Shown here: in pieces, positions 24,550 through 34,800 of the stretch
How positions within the stretch are numbered: position 1 is the stretch's first letter
How the letters are laid out: each line of letters begins with the position of its first letter
Assembly: GCF_019795295.1 (NCBI RefSeq)
Contig: NZ_JAIMCG010000020.1
Coordinates: forward strand, 1 to 64,000
Length of the DNA stretch: 64,000 bases
Source of the DNA: Cupriavidus sp. AU9028
Lineage (GTDB): Bacteria; Pseudomonadota; Gammaproteobacteria; Burkholderiales; Burkholderiaceae
Reading direction: 5' to 3'
Notes under the pieces: generated by a model
What the model was told of the DNA's origin: nothing
Database searches by the model: none
Seen by the model: only the letters and a program-made list of their open reading frames with translations
Translations under genes and position numbers: made by a program

Positions 24550-27042
24550 ATGAAGAACTCTGATCATCGCCCCATGCTGCCATCCGCCGCCGCGCGCGCC
24601 GTCGCGCTGCTGTGCGCCGCGTCGCTGCTCGCACCCGCCCCGCTGTGGGCCCAGGCGCGCGGTGCGGGCACCCCATCCGCACCCCCCGACATCACGCCCC
24701 GCAACCGCGACCAGGTGGTGCTGAATTTCGTCAACGCGGATCTGGACGCGGTCATCAAGGCGGTCGGGCAGGCCACCGGCAAGAATTTCGTGATCGACCC
24801 GCGCGTGAAAGGCACCGTCAACCTGGTGACCGAAGCCCCGGTGTCGCGCGCGCAGGCGCTGGAGACGCTCGGTTCCGTGCTGCGGATGCAGGGCTATGCG
24901 ATGGTGGAATCGGACGGCTTCACCAAGGTGGTGCCGGAAGCCGACGCCAAGCTGCAGGGCTCGCCCACCGTCATCGGCGCGGGCGCCAGCCGCGGCGGGC
25001 AGATCGTCACGCAGGTATTCCGCCTGAACTACGAGTCGGCCAACGCGCTGGTGCCGGTGCTGCGCCCGATGATCGCGCCGAACAATACGATCACCGCCTA
25101 TCCCGGCAACAACACGCTGGTGATTACCGACTACGCCGACAACCTGCGCCGCATCGCCCGCATCATCGCCGCGATCGATGCGCCGGCCTCGGGCGAAATC
25201 GAGCTGATCCCCCTGCAGCATGCAATCGCCAGCGACACTGCGCTGGTGCTGCAGCGGCTGCTGGAACCGGGCGCGTCGGGCGCGCCGGGTGCGGCGCCGA
25301 CGGCCGGCGGCGGCGGCGACGCCAGCCTGCGCACCACCGTCGCGGCTGAGCCGCGCAGCAACTCGCTGATGGTGCGCGCCAGCAGCCGGGCGCGGATGCA
25401 GCAGGTGCGCCAACTGATCGAGAAGCTGGACCAGCCCAATGCACGGCCGGGCAATATCTGGGTCGTGCCGCTGAAGAACGCGGACGCGGTCAAGCTCGCG
25501 CCGACGCTGCGCGCCATCGTCGCGGCCGACGCCTCGTTCGGCGTCAACCCGCAAGGCCAGGCGGGCGGCACGCCCGGCGTCGGCGGCATGACCAACATGC
25601 AGAACGTGGCGGCAACCTCCGGCACGCAACTCGCCGGCGGCACCACCGCTCCAGTTGGCGGCTATGGCGGCCGCTCCGGATCGGGCTCGGGCTTCGGCTC
25701 GGGCAACGGCTCGTCGGCCTTCTCGGCGTCGTTCGCACCGAACCAGATCCCGACCACCGGCGGCATCATCCAGGCCGACCCATCTACCAACTCGCTGATC
25801 ATCACCGCCAGCGAGACGGTCTATCGCAACCTGCGCGGCGTGATCGAGGACCTCGATGCGCGCCGGGCGCAGGTCTACATCGAATCGATGATCGTCGAGG
25901 TGTCGTCGACGCAGGCTGCCGAACTGGGCATCCAGTGGCAGGGGCTGCTCAGCTCGGGCAGCGGCAACAACAACATCTTTGCCGGCACCAACTTCGGCAC
26001 CGGCGGGCAGAACATCATCAACCTGAGCGGCGCGATCGCCAACATCGCCGAAAACGGTACCGGGGCGATCGGCGATGCGGCCGGGCTGGTGCCGGACATC
26101 GGCGGCCTGAACGTCGGCGTGTTCAACCGCGCGCTGGGCCTGGGCGCGCTGCTGCGGGCGCTGGGCACCCAGGGCAGCGTCAACCTGCTGTCCACGCCGA
26201 ACCTGATCACGCTCGAGAACGAAGAGGCGAAGATCCTGATCGGCCAGAACATCCCGATCACGACCGGCTCGTACGCCCAGACCACCGGCAGCGCGACGGT
26301 GCAGCCGTTCAACACCTACGATCGCAAGGACGTGGGCATCACGCTGCGGGTGAAGCCGCAGATCACCGATGGGGGGCTGGTCAAGCTGCAGATCTACCAG
26401 GAGTCCTCGTCGGTGGTGCAGGGCACGCTTGCGCAGCAGCAGGGTCCGACCACCAACGTGCGCTCGATCGAGACCAATGTGCTGGTCAACGACGGCCAGA
26501 TCATCGTGCTGGGCGGACTGCTGGAGGACAACTACGGCGACGGCGTGCAGAAGGTGCCGGGGCTGGGCGACCTGCCGCTGATCGGCGGGCTGTTCCGCTA
26601 CGAGAACAAGCGGCGTGGCAAGACCAACCTGCTGGTGTTCCTGCGCCCCTACGTGATGCGCACGGCTGGCGCCACGGACCGTATCACCCAGGACCGCTAC
26701 AGCTTCATCCGCGACGAGCAGGCCAACTTCGTGTCGCCGAACATCATGATGCGCGACCAGCAGACGCCGGTGCTGCCGCCGGCCGACGCGCCGGTCGCGC
26801 CCTTCGTCAATCCGCGCAACAATGGTCCCGTGCCGGGGCCGTTGCCGATCGACCAGACCCTGCCGCCGCCCGAGTCCGCGCCGGGCGGCACCCGACCCGT
26901 GGCGCCAGCGGTCCCGGCCGCGCCCGCGCCAGTGCCCTTGAGCAGCAGCCCCGCGCTGGCACCGCCGTCGGGCAATGGCGAGCGCGGTGCGGGTTCAGGC
27001 GGCTCGGCCGCGCCCGTCGGCTTCTCGATGGAGGGCGCCTGA
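24550..27042 (+). CDS. gspD: Type II secretion outer-membrane secretin GspD
   Basis: GspD forms the outer-membrane channel, here 830 residues. The signal peptide ends near APLWAQA (residue 36). The N0 and N1-N3 domains follow (VVLNFVNADLDAVIKAVGQA and NNTLVITDYADNLRRIARII). A Gly/Ser-rich loop is inserted in N3 (GYGGRSGSGSGFGSGNGSS, about 374-392). The secretin core has the conserved VPGLGDLPLIGGLFRYENKR. A Pro/Ala-rich C-terminal tail of about 90 residues follows. No obvious pilotin gene lies nearby. It is 38 bases after gspN. Confidence 0.95.
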   Translation: MKNSDHRPMLPSAAARAVALLCAASLLAPAPLWAQARGAGTPSAPPDITPRNRDQVVLNFVNADLDAVIKAVGQATGKNFVIDPRVKGTVNLVTEAPVSRAQALETLGSVLRMQGYAMVESDGFTKVVPEADAKLQGSPTVIGAGASRGGQIVTQVFRLNYESANALVPVLRPMIAPNNTITAYPGNNTLVITDYADNLRRIARIIAAIDAPASGEIELIPLQHAIASDTALVLQRLLEPGASGAPGAAPTAGGGGDASLRTTVAAEPRSNSLMVRASSRARMQQVRQLIEKLDQPNARPGNIWVVPLKNADAVKLAPTLRAIVAADASFGVNPQGQAGGTPGVGGMTNMQNVAATSGTQLAGGTTAPVGGYGGRSGSGSGFGSGNGSSAFSASFAPNQIPTTGGIIQADPSTNSLIITASETVYRNLRGVIEDLDARRAQVYIESMIVEVSSTQAAELGIQWQGLLSSGSGNNNIFAGTNFGTGGQNIINLSGAIANIAENGTGAIGDAAGLVPDIGGLNVGVFNRALGLGALLRALGTQGSVNLLSTPNLITLENEEAKILIGQNIPITTGSYAQTTGSATVQPFNTYDRKDVGITLRVKPQITDGGLVKLQIYQESSSVVQGTLAQQQGPTTNVRSIETNVLVNDGQIIVLGGLLEDNYGDGVQKVPGLGDLPLIGGLFRYENKRRGKTNLLVFLRPYVMRTAGATDRITQDRYSFIRDEQANFVSPNIMMRDQQTPVLPPADAPVAPFVNPRNNGPVPGPLPIDQTLPPPESAPGGTRPVAPAVPAAPAPVPLSSSPALAPPSGNGERGAGSGGSAAPVGFSMEGA

Positions 27043-27122
27043 GCGCGCCTGAGGGTGCCGGATGGTGCTGAGGCGCCGCCCGGCAATCGCGGCAGGATCG
27101 CGAGAGACATAGCAGGACTCAC

Positions 27123-28745
27123 ATGGCCAGCCTACCGATGACGGCATCCGCCGAAGCTCATGCCGCCGACGCCCATCGCGCCGGCGCCCTTTCCACGGCG
27201 CCGCCTGCCGGTCCGCGGCCGGCCGGGCAGTCCGATGCTGAGGCGGCCGTCGAGCCGCCCTCGCCGATGGCCGCGCGGCTGGTCTCCTACGGCTTTGCGC
27301 GGGAAGCGAAGCTGCTGGTCGCCCATCAGCGGCCGGACGGCCTCGAGGTGTGGGTCTGCCGTGCCACTTCGCCGGCGGCGCTGGCTGAAATTGCCCGCGT
27401 GCACGGCACGCTGAAGCTGAAGGTGCTGGAGCCCGATGCGCTCGAGCGCGCGATGTCGGATGCGTACAACCGGCAGGACGGCACCGCCGCGCAGGTCGTC
27501 GGCGAGGTCGAGGGCGAGGTGGATCTGTCGCGGCTGATGCAGGACATCCCCGCCGTCGAGGACCTGCTCGAGTCGGAGGACGACGCGCCGATCATCCGCA
27601 TGATCAACGCGCTGCTGACCCAGGCGGCGCGCGAGGGCGCCTCCGATATCCACATCGAGCCGTTCGAGTCCTCGTCGGTGGTGCGCTTTCGCGTCGACGG
27701 CACGCTGCGCGACGTGGTGCGGCCCAAGAAGGCGCTGCACGGCGCGCTGATCTCCCGCATCAAGATCATGGCGCAGCTGGATATCGCCGAGAAGCGGCTG
27801 CCGCAGGATGGCCGCATCACGCTGCGCGTGGGCGGCCGCCCGGTGGACGTGCGCGTCTCCACGCTGCCCACCGGGCATGGCGAGCGCGCGGTGCTGCGTC
27901 TGCTGGACAAGGAGGCCGGCCGTCTCGATCTTGCCAAGCTCGGCATGGCAAGCGGCACGCTGCAGTCGTTCGACACGCTGGTACGGCAACCGCACGGCAT
28001 CGTGCTGGTCACCGGCCCGACCGGTTCCGGCAAGACCACCACGCTGTATGCCGCGCTGTCGCGGCTCGATGCGCGCACCACCAACATCATGACGGTCGAG
28101 GATCCGATCGAATACGATCTGGACGGCATCGGCCAGACCCAGGTCAACGCGCGCATCGACATGACGTTTGCCAAGGCGCTGCGCGCGATCCTGCGCCAGG
28201 ATCCCGACGTGGTGATGATCGGCGAAATCCGCGACCTCGAGACCGCGCAGATCGCGGTGCAGGCCTCGCTGACGGGCCACCTGGTGCTCGCCACGCTGCA
28301 CACCAACGATTCCGCGTCGGCGGTCACCCGCCTGGTCGACATGGGCATCGAGCCCTTCCTGCTGTCCTCGTCGCTGCTCGGCGTGCTGGCGCAGCGGCTG
28401 GTGCGGCGGCTGTGTCCGCACTGCAAGCGAGAGGAGATCCTGGCCGCGCCGGTGGCCGACGGCGAGGTCCACGCCGAGGAAGGCCGGCCGCTGCAGCAGC
28501 GCGTCTGGCATCCGGTCGGCTGCGACCGCTGCGGCATGTCCGGCTATCAGGGACGGATGGGCGTCTACGAACTGCTGGTGGTCGACGACCAGATCCGCAC
28601 CATGATCCACCGGCAGGCGCCGGAATCCGAGATCAAGCAGGTCGCGCTGAAGAACGGCATGCATACCATGCGCGCGGATGCCCAGCGCTGGATCGATGCC
28701 GGCTCCACCTCGCTGGAAGAGGTGCTGCGCGTGACCCGCGACTGA
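27123..28745 (+). CDS. gspE: Type II secretion ATPase GspE
   Basis: The cytoplasmic hexameric ATPase that drives pseudopilus assembly, 540 residues. The N-terminal region binds GspL. The ATPase domain has Walker A GPTGSGKTTTL (298-308), the Asp and His boxes (TVEDPIEYDLDGIGQTQVN, and HLVLATLHTNDSAS) and Walker B DVVMIGEIRDLETA. A tetracysteine zinc motif CPHC plus CDRC lies near 435-465. The spacing to gspD is 80 bases. Confidence 0.95.
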   Translation: MASLPMTASAEAHAADAHRAGALSTAPPAGPRPAGQSDAEAAVEPPSPMAARLVSYGFAREAKLLVAHQRPDGLEVWVCRATSPAALAEIARVHGTLKLKVLEPDALERAMSDAYNRQDGTAAQVVGEVEGEVDLSRLMQDIPAVEDLLESEDDAPIIRMINALLTQAAREGASDIHIEPFESSSVVRFRVDGTLRDVVRPKKALHGALISRIKIMAQLDIAEKRLPQDGRITLRVGGRPVDVRVSTLPTGHGERAVLRLLDKEAGRLDLAKLGMASGTLQSFDTLVRQPHGIVLVTGPTGSGKTTTLYAALSRLDARTTNIMTVEDPIEYDLDGIGQTQVNARIDMTFAKALRAILRQDPDVVMIGEIRDLETAQIAVQASLTGHLVLATLHTNDSASAVTRLVDMGIEPFLLSSSLLGVLAQRLVRRLCPHCKREEILAAPVADGEVHAEEGRPLQQRVWHPVGCDRCGMSGYQGRMGVYELLVVDDQIRTMIHRQAPESEIKQVALKNGMHTMRADAQRWIDAGSTSLEEVLRVTRD

Positions 28746-28758
28746 CCCCAGCGACGCC

Positions 28759-29979
28759 ATGCCAGCCTATCGCTACGAAGCCGTCGATGCCGCCGGCAAG
28801 ACCGACCGCGGCGTCATCGACGCCGATAGTCCCAAGCAGGCCCGTGCGCAGCTGCGCACGCGCGGCCTGACCCCGCTGATCGTCGATGCCATCGGCAGCG
28901 CCGCCCAGGCGACGCGCGGCGGCCGCGGCGGCGCCTTCGGCCGCCGCCTGTCGTCGCAGGAGCTCGCGCTGATCACCCGGCAGCTTGCCAGCCTGATCGT
29001 CGCCGGCCTGCCGCTGGACGAAGCGCTGGGCGCGCTCGCCGACCAGGCCGAGCGCGCCCATGTGCACGAGCTGCTCGCGTCGGTACGGGCGGAGGTGATG
29101 GGCGGCAGTTCGCTGTCGGTCGCGCTGCTGCAGCATCCGCGCGATTTTCCCGAGATCTACCGCGCACTGGTGTCGGCCGGCGAGCAGTCCGGGCATCTGG
29201 GCGTGGTGCTGGAGCGGCTGGCCACCTATATCGAGACGCGCAACACGCTGACGTCGAAGATCCGGCTGGCCTTCACCTATCCGGCGATCGTCACCGTGGT
29301 GGCTTTCGCCATCGTGATCTTCCTGCTGTCGTATGTGGTGCCGCAGGTCGTCAGCGTGTTCGAGAACACCAAGCAGGCGCTGCCGACGCTGACCATCATC
29401 ATGCTGGCGCTGTCCGATTTCGTGCGGGAGTGGTGGTGGGCGGCGCTGATCGTGATCGCGCTGCTGGCGCTCGGTGCCCGCGCGCTGTTGAAGCAGCCCG
29501 ACGTGCGGCTGGAATGGCATCGCTGGCTGCTGACCGCACCGCTGGTCGGCAAGCTGGTGCGCGGCTACAACACGGCACGCTTCGCCAGCACCCTGGCCAT
29601 CCTGGTGTCGGCCGGGGTGCCGATCCTGCGCAGCCTGCAGGCGGCGGGCGAGACGCTGGGCAACGAGGCGCTGCGCGCCAACGTCGACGACGCCACCACG
29701 CGGGTACGCGAGGGCGCGTCGCTGGCGCGGGCGTTGGCGGCACAGAACCAGTTCCCGCCGGTACTGGTGCACCTGATCCGCTCGGGCGAGGCGACCGGCA
29801 ATCTGCCGGTGATGCTGGAGCGCGCCGCGCAGGGCGAGGGTCAGGAACTGGAGCGCCGCACCATGTTCCTGACCAGCCTGCTGGAGCCGCTGCTGATCCT
29901 GACGATGGGCGTGGTGGTGCTGCTGATCGTGCTGGCGGTGCTGATGCCGATCATCGAGATCAACCAGCTGGTGCGATAG
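28759..29979 (+). CDS. gspF: Type II secretion inner-membrane protein GspF
   Basis: A polytopic platform protein of 406 residues. It has the N-terminal MPAYRYEAVDAAGKTDRGVI start of the family, two repeated GspF domains (about 70-193 and 273-395), and membrane helices such as PAIVTVVAFAIVIFLLSYVV and ILTMGVVVLLIVLAVLMPII. It follows gspE by 13 bases and ends the gsp series. Confidence 0.95.
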   Translation: MPAYRYEAVDAAGKTDRGVIDADSPKQARAQLRTRGLTPLIVDAIGSAAQATRGGRGGAFGRRLSSQELALITRQLASLIVAGLPLDEALGALADQAERAHVHELLASVRAEVMGGSSLSVALLQHPRDFPEIYRALVSAGEQSGHLGVVLERLATYIETRNTLTSKIRLAFTYPAIVTVVAFAIVIFLLSYVVPQVVSVFENTKQALPTLTIIMLALSDFVREWWWAALIVIALLALGARALLKQPDVRLEWHRWLLTAPLVGKLVRGYNTARFASTLAILVSAGVPILRSLQAAGETLGNEALRANVDDATTRVREGASLARALAAQNQFPPVLVHLIRSGEATGNLPVMLERAAQGEGQELERRTMFLTSLLEPLLILTMGVVVLLIVLAVLMPIIEINQLVR

Positions 29980-29980
29980 G

Positions 29981-30011
29981 GCTGCCGCGCCCCCTGACGG
30001 GGCACGGCAGC
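29981..30011. terminator. Nested GC hairpin after gspF
   Basis: The outer arms GCTGCCG / CGGCAGC enclose an inner GCCCC-CTGAC-GGGGC stem. It sits between the convergent gspF and NYN genes. No T-run is present, so its strength as a terminator is doubtful. Confidence 0.4.
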
Positions 30012-30024
30012 GCCGGCGCCGGCG

Positions 30025-31431
30025 TTACTCGCTGGCCGCTGGCTTGGCCGCCCGCTTGCGGGAGGCGGTGCTGCGGCGCTTGCGCGCCGGGGCGGCGGCA
30101 GGCTCGGCCGGCGCCTCGCCGGAGGGGCCGGTGGATTGCGGGTTGTCCGCCTCTGCGGGGGCGCGTGTTGCAGTTTCCATCGCCGCTTCGGTTGCAGCTT
30201 CGGTTGCCGCTTCCGTTGCAGCTTCGGTTGCCACTGCTGCCGGCGCCAGCACGCTGCTCTCGATCGGCCAGGGGGTGTCGCTCAACTTGACGTCGGGCCG
30301 CCGCGCCGTGCGGCGGTTGCGGCTGGACTGGCGGGCGGCCGGCTGTTCCTCCGCCTGCGCCGCGGGCGCCGCCTCGGGCGCGGCTTCGGCCGGGACCATC
30401 ACCGCTTCCACATCGGCCGTCAGCGGTTCGGCTGGCGCGGGCTGGGCTGCCGCAGCAACCGGTTGCTGCGCCTCGGCCTGGGGCAAGACCGGCTCGGTCT
30501 CCGCGCCACGAGGTTCCTGCACGGGGTTCGGCTGGACGCGCTGCGGCTGCGACGGCTGGTCCGCGCCGCGGCCCCTGCCCTGCCGATCCTGCTGACGGTC
30601 GCGATCCTGCTGCCGATCCTGCTGCCGGTCCTGCTGCTGGTCCTGCTGGCGCTCCTGACCGCGCGCCTCCTCGCCCTGCCGGGCACGGCGCTTCAAGCGC
30701 GCCCAGATCGTCTTGTTGTTGCCGCCGTTGCGGGTTTCGATCTCGAACAGCCCGGTCGCAGTGACCAGCTCGCTGAGCTTGCCGTAGCCGTAGTTGCGCG
30801 AGTCGAACTCCGGTGCCTGCTTGGCGATGTGGGTGCCCATGCTGCCCAGCGTGGTCCAGCCCTCCTCGTCGGAAACCGCCTGCGCCGCCGATTGCAGCAG
30901 GCGCACCAGCCGTGAATCCTGACGCAGCTCGCCGCCACTGCGGCGCCGCGCCGGCGCGTTGCTTTCGTCGGCTTCCGCCTCGCTGCGCAACACATCCGAA
31001 TAGATGAACTTGTCGCACGCGGTCACGAAGGGCTTGGGCGTCTTGCGCTCGCCAAACCCGTAGACGGTCAGGCCCTGCTCGCGGATGCGCGAGGCGAGCC
31101 GGGTGAAATCGCTGTCGCTGGACACCAGGCAGAAGCCATCGAAGCGACCGGTGTACAGCAGGTCCATCGCGTCGATGATCATCGCGCTGTCGGTGGCGTT
31201 CTTGCCGACCGTGTAGCGGAACTGCTGGATCGGCTGGATCGAGTGCGACAGCAGGCAATCCTTCCAGCCCGACAGGTTCGGCTTGGTCCAGTCGCCATAG
31301 ATGCGCTTGACGGCGGCGACGCCATACTTGGCCACTTCGGCGAGCAGCCCTTCGATGATGGCCGGCGCCGCGTTGTCGGCGTCGATCAGGACGGCCAGGG
31401 TGGCAGTGCCCTGGCGAGATTGGGTATTCAT
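30025..31431 (-). CDS. NYN-domain (PIN-like) protein with OST-HTH/LOTUS domain and long disordered tail
   Basis: This 468-residue protein has an N-terminal NYN domain of the PIN nuclease superfamily, of the LabA/DUF88 kind. Acidic residues lie in LAVLIDADNAAP (Asp17, Asp19), KNATDSAMIIDAMDLLY and FCLVSSDSDFTRLASRIREQ. An OST-HTH/LOTUS-like domain follows (SRLVRLLQSAAQAVSDEEG to TGLFEIETRNGGNNKTIWAR, about 175-250). The last 220 residues are low complexity: QQDR repeats near 262-285, ATEA repeats near 408-425, and a lysine/arginine-rich end (KRRSTASRKRAAKP). It is probably an RNA-binding ribonuclease, which is inferred from fold. ATG 31431 is the likely start. Confidence 0.85.
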   Translation of the reverse strand: MNTQSRQGTATLAVLIDADNAAPAIIEGLLAEVAKYGVAAVKRIYGDWTKPNLSGWKDCLLSHSIQPIQQFRYTVGKNATDSAMIIDAMDLLYTGRFDGFCLVSSDSDFTRLASRIREQGLTVYGFGERKTPKPFVTACDKFIYSDVLRSEAEADESNAPARRRSGGELRQDSRLVRLLQSAAQAVSDEEGWTTLGSMGTHIAKQAPEFDSRNYGYGKLSELVTATGLFEIETRNGGNNKTIWARLKRRARQGEEARGQERQQDQQQDRQQDRQQDRDRQQDRQGRGRGADQPSQPQRVQPNPVQEPRGAETEPVLPQAEAQQPVAAAAQPAPAEPLTADVEAVMVPAEAAPEAAPAAQAEEQPAARQSSRNRRTARRPDVKLSDTPWPIESSVLAPAAVATEAATEAATEAATEAAMETATRAPAEADNPQSTGPSGEAPAEPAAAPARKRRSTASRKRAAKPAASE

Positions 31432-31810
31432 GTTGTTCCGGACGGACAGAGTTCAGGGAATAGGCCGCGATGGCGGCACGGTTCACTGCGAAGGCGGCGG
31501 TGTAAACCCGCACGGGTTGCGGCGCAACAAGCGGCGGCGGCCAGCAGACAGGTGACAGCCGGTCGACAACCGCGCCAGTGCGCGCGTCTTGAAGTTTCGC
31601 AGTGTACACGTGCCGGCATGAAACCCTCGTCTGGTGGAGGACGGGCGGAGTCCGCGTTGCTGCACTGCAGGGTGCCGCGCCGTCGGGCCCGGTGCTACCA
31701 TGCCGCTCAGAGAGACACAGCCTCGGCCGCCTTCACAAGAGGCTGTCGCGGTTGCCCATAACTGCAGTGTGTCGGTGATCCCGACAACCAGCCCCGAAAG
31801 AGGAGCACCT
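31432..31810. other. Divergent intergenic region between the NYN and ior genes
   Basis: It is 379 bases long and must hold the promoters of both divergent genes. No hexamer pair good enough to name was found, and no RNA gene or operator was seen. Confidence 0.5.
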
Positions 31811-34800
31811 ATGAATGCCCCACTGACCGCTCCGGTCAGCGACGCCATCCGCCGCGCGCTCGCCAACGTTACCCTCGACGACAAATACACGCTGGAAAGC
31901 GGCCGCATCTACATCAGCGGCACGCAGGCGCTGGTTCGCCTGCCGATGCTGCAGCAGGCACGCGACCGCGCCGCCGGCCTGAACACCGCCGGCTTCATCT
32001 CGGGCTATCGCGGCTCGCCGCTGGGCGGGCTCGACCAGGCGCTGTGGAAGGCCAAGAGCCATCTCGCTTCCCACAATATCGTATTCCAGCCGGGCCTGAA
32101 CGAAGACCTGGCCGCCACCGCGGTATGGGGCTCGCAGCAGGTCAACATGTACCCGGACGCGCGCTTCGACGGCGTGTTCGGCATGTGGTACGGCAAGGGA
32201 CCCGGGGTCGATCGCAGCGGCGACGTGCTCAAGCACGCCAACTCCGCCGGCTCCTCGCCGCATGGCGGCGTGCTGGTGCTGGCAGGCGACGACCATTCGG
32301 CCAAGTCCTCCACGCTTGCACACCAGTCCGAGCACATGTTCAAGGCGTGCGGGCTGCCGGTGCTGTTCCCGTCCAATGTGCAGGAGTACCTCGACTACGG
32401 GCTGCACGGCTGGGCAATGAGCCGCTACTCCGGCCTATGGGTGGCGATGAAGTGCGTGACCGACGTAGTGGAGTCGTCCGCCTCGGTCGAACTCGATCCC
32501 GACCGCGTTCGCATCGCGCTGCCGGAGGACTTCATCCTGCCGCCGGGCGGGCTCAATATCCGCTGGCCCGACTCTCCGCTGGAGCAGGAGGCGCGGCTGC
32601 TGGACTACAAGTGGTACGCCGCGCTCGCGTATGTGCGCGCCAACCAGCTGGACCGCATCGAGATCGATTCGCCCCACGCGCGCTTTGGCATCATGACCGC
32701 CGGCAAGGCGTATCTGGACACCCGGCAGGCACTGTCCGACCTCGGCCTGGACCCGCAGACCTGCGCGCAGATCGGCATCCGCCTGTACAAGGTGGGTTGC
32801 GTCTGGCCGCTGGAAGCGCAGGGCGCGCGCGCCTTCGCCGAGGGGCTGCAGGAGATCCTGGTGGTCGAGGAAAAGCGCCAGATCATGGAGTACGCGCTCA
32901 AGGAAGAGCTGTACAACTGGCGCGACGACGTCCGGCCCAAGGTCTACGGCAAGTTCGACGAGAAGGACAATGCGGGCGGCGAATGGTCGATCCCGCAAAG
33001 CCGCTGGCTGCTGCCGGCGCACTACGAGCTGTCGCCCGCGATCATCGCCAAGGCGATCGCCACCCGGCTGGAGAAGTTCGATCTTCCCGCCGAGGTGCGC
33101 AGCCGCATCGCGGCCCGGCTCGCGGTGATCGAAGCAAAGGAGCGCGCGCTGGCAACGCCCCGTGTCGCCGCCGAACGCAAGCCCTGGTTCTGCTCGGGCT
33201 GTCCGCACAACACCTCGACCAACGTGCCGGAAGGCTCGCGGGCGATGGCGGGCATCGGCTGCCACTACATGACGGTCTGGATGGACCGCAATACCAGCAC
33301 CTTCAGCCAGATGGGCGGAGAAGGCGTCGCATGGGTAGGGCAGGCGCCCTTCGCCGGCGACAAGCATGTGTTCGCCAACCTGGGCGACGGCACCTACTTC
33401 CACTCGGGCCTGCTGGCAATCCGCGCGTCGATCGCCGCCGGCGTCAATATCACCTACAAGATCCTCTACAACGACGCGGTGGCGATGACCGGCGGGCAGC
33501 CGGTGGACGGCAAGCTGTCGGTGCAGGACATCGCCTTCCAGGTCGCCGCGGAGGGGGCGCAGCAGATCGTCATCGTCACCGATGAGCCGGACAAGTACAG
33601 CGCGGCGATTCGTCTGCCCGAGGGCGTGCAGGTGCATCACCGCGACGAGCTGGACCGTATCCAGCGCGAACTGCGCGAGGTGCCCGGCACCACGATCCTG
33701 ATCTACGACCAGACCTGCGCCACCGAGAAGCGGCGCCGCCGCAAGCGCGGCACCTATCCCGACCCGGCGCGGCGCGTCTTCATCAACGACACGGTGTGCG
33801 AGGGCTGCGGCGACTGTTCGGTCAAGTCCAACTGCCTGTCCGTCGAGCCGCTGGAAACGGAGCTGGGCACCAAGCGCAAGATCAACCAGTCGTCCTGCAA
33901 CAAGGACTTCTCCTGCCTGAACGGCTTCTGCCCGAGCTTTGTCACCGCCGAAGGTGCGCAGCTACGCAAACCCGGTCGGCACGGCATGTCGATGGAGAAC
34001 CTGCCGCCGCCGCCGATGCCGGCGCTGCCGCAGCTCGAGCGGCCCTACGGCGTGCTGGTCACCGGCGTGGGTGGCACGGGCGTGGTGACGATCGGCGGGC
34101 TGCTGGGCATGGCGGCGCATCTGGAGCAAAAAGGCGTCACGGTGCTCGACATGGCGGGGCTCGCGCAGAAGGGCGGCGCGGTGCTGTCGCACGTGCAGAT
34201 CGCCGCGCGCCCACAGGACATTCATGCCACCCGCATCGCCATGGGCGAAGCGGACCTGGTGATCGGCTGCGATGCAATCGTCTCGGCCACCGACGAGGTC
34301 CTGTCGAAGGCGCAGTCCGGCCGCACCCGCGCGATCATCAATACCGCGCAGACGCCCACGGCCGAGTTCATCCGCAATCCGAAGTGGACCTTCCCCGGTG
34401 TCTCCGCGGAGCAGGACGTGCGCAACGCGGTCGGTGACGGCTGCGACTTCATCAACGCCAGCGCGCTGGCGGTGACGCTGCTGGGCGACGCGATCTACAC
34501 CAACCCGCTGGTGCTCGGCTATGCCTGGCAGAAGGGCTGGGTGCCGCTGTCGCTTGACGCCATGCTGCGGGCGATCGAACTCAATGGCGTGTCGGTCGAC
34601 AAGAACAAGGCCGCGTTCGAATGGGGCCGGCATATGGCGCACGATCCCGAGCAGGTGCTGGCGCTGACCGGCGAGCTGCGGAACACCGCCGAGGGCGCCG
34701 ACGTGGTGCGGCTGCCCACCTCGACGGGCGCGCTGCTGGAAAAGCTGATCGCGCAGCGGGCCGAGCATCTGACCGCTTACCAGAACGCCGCGTATGCGCA

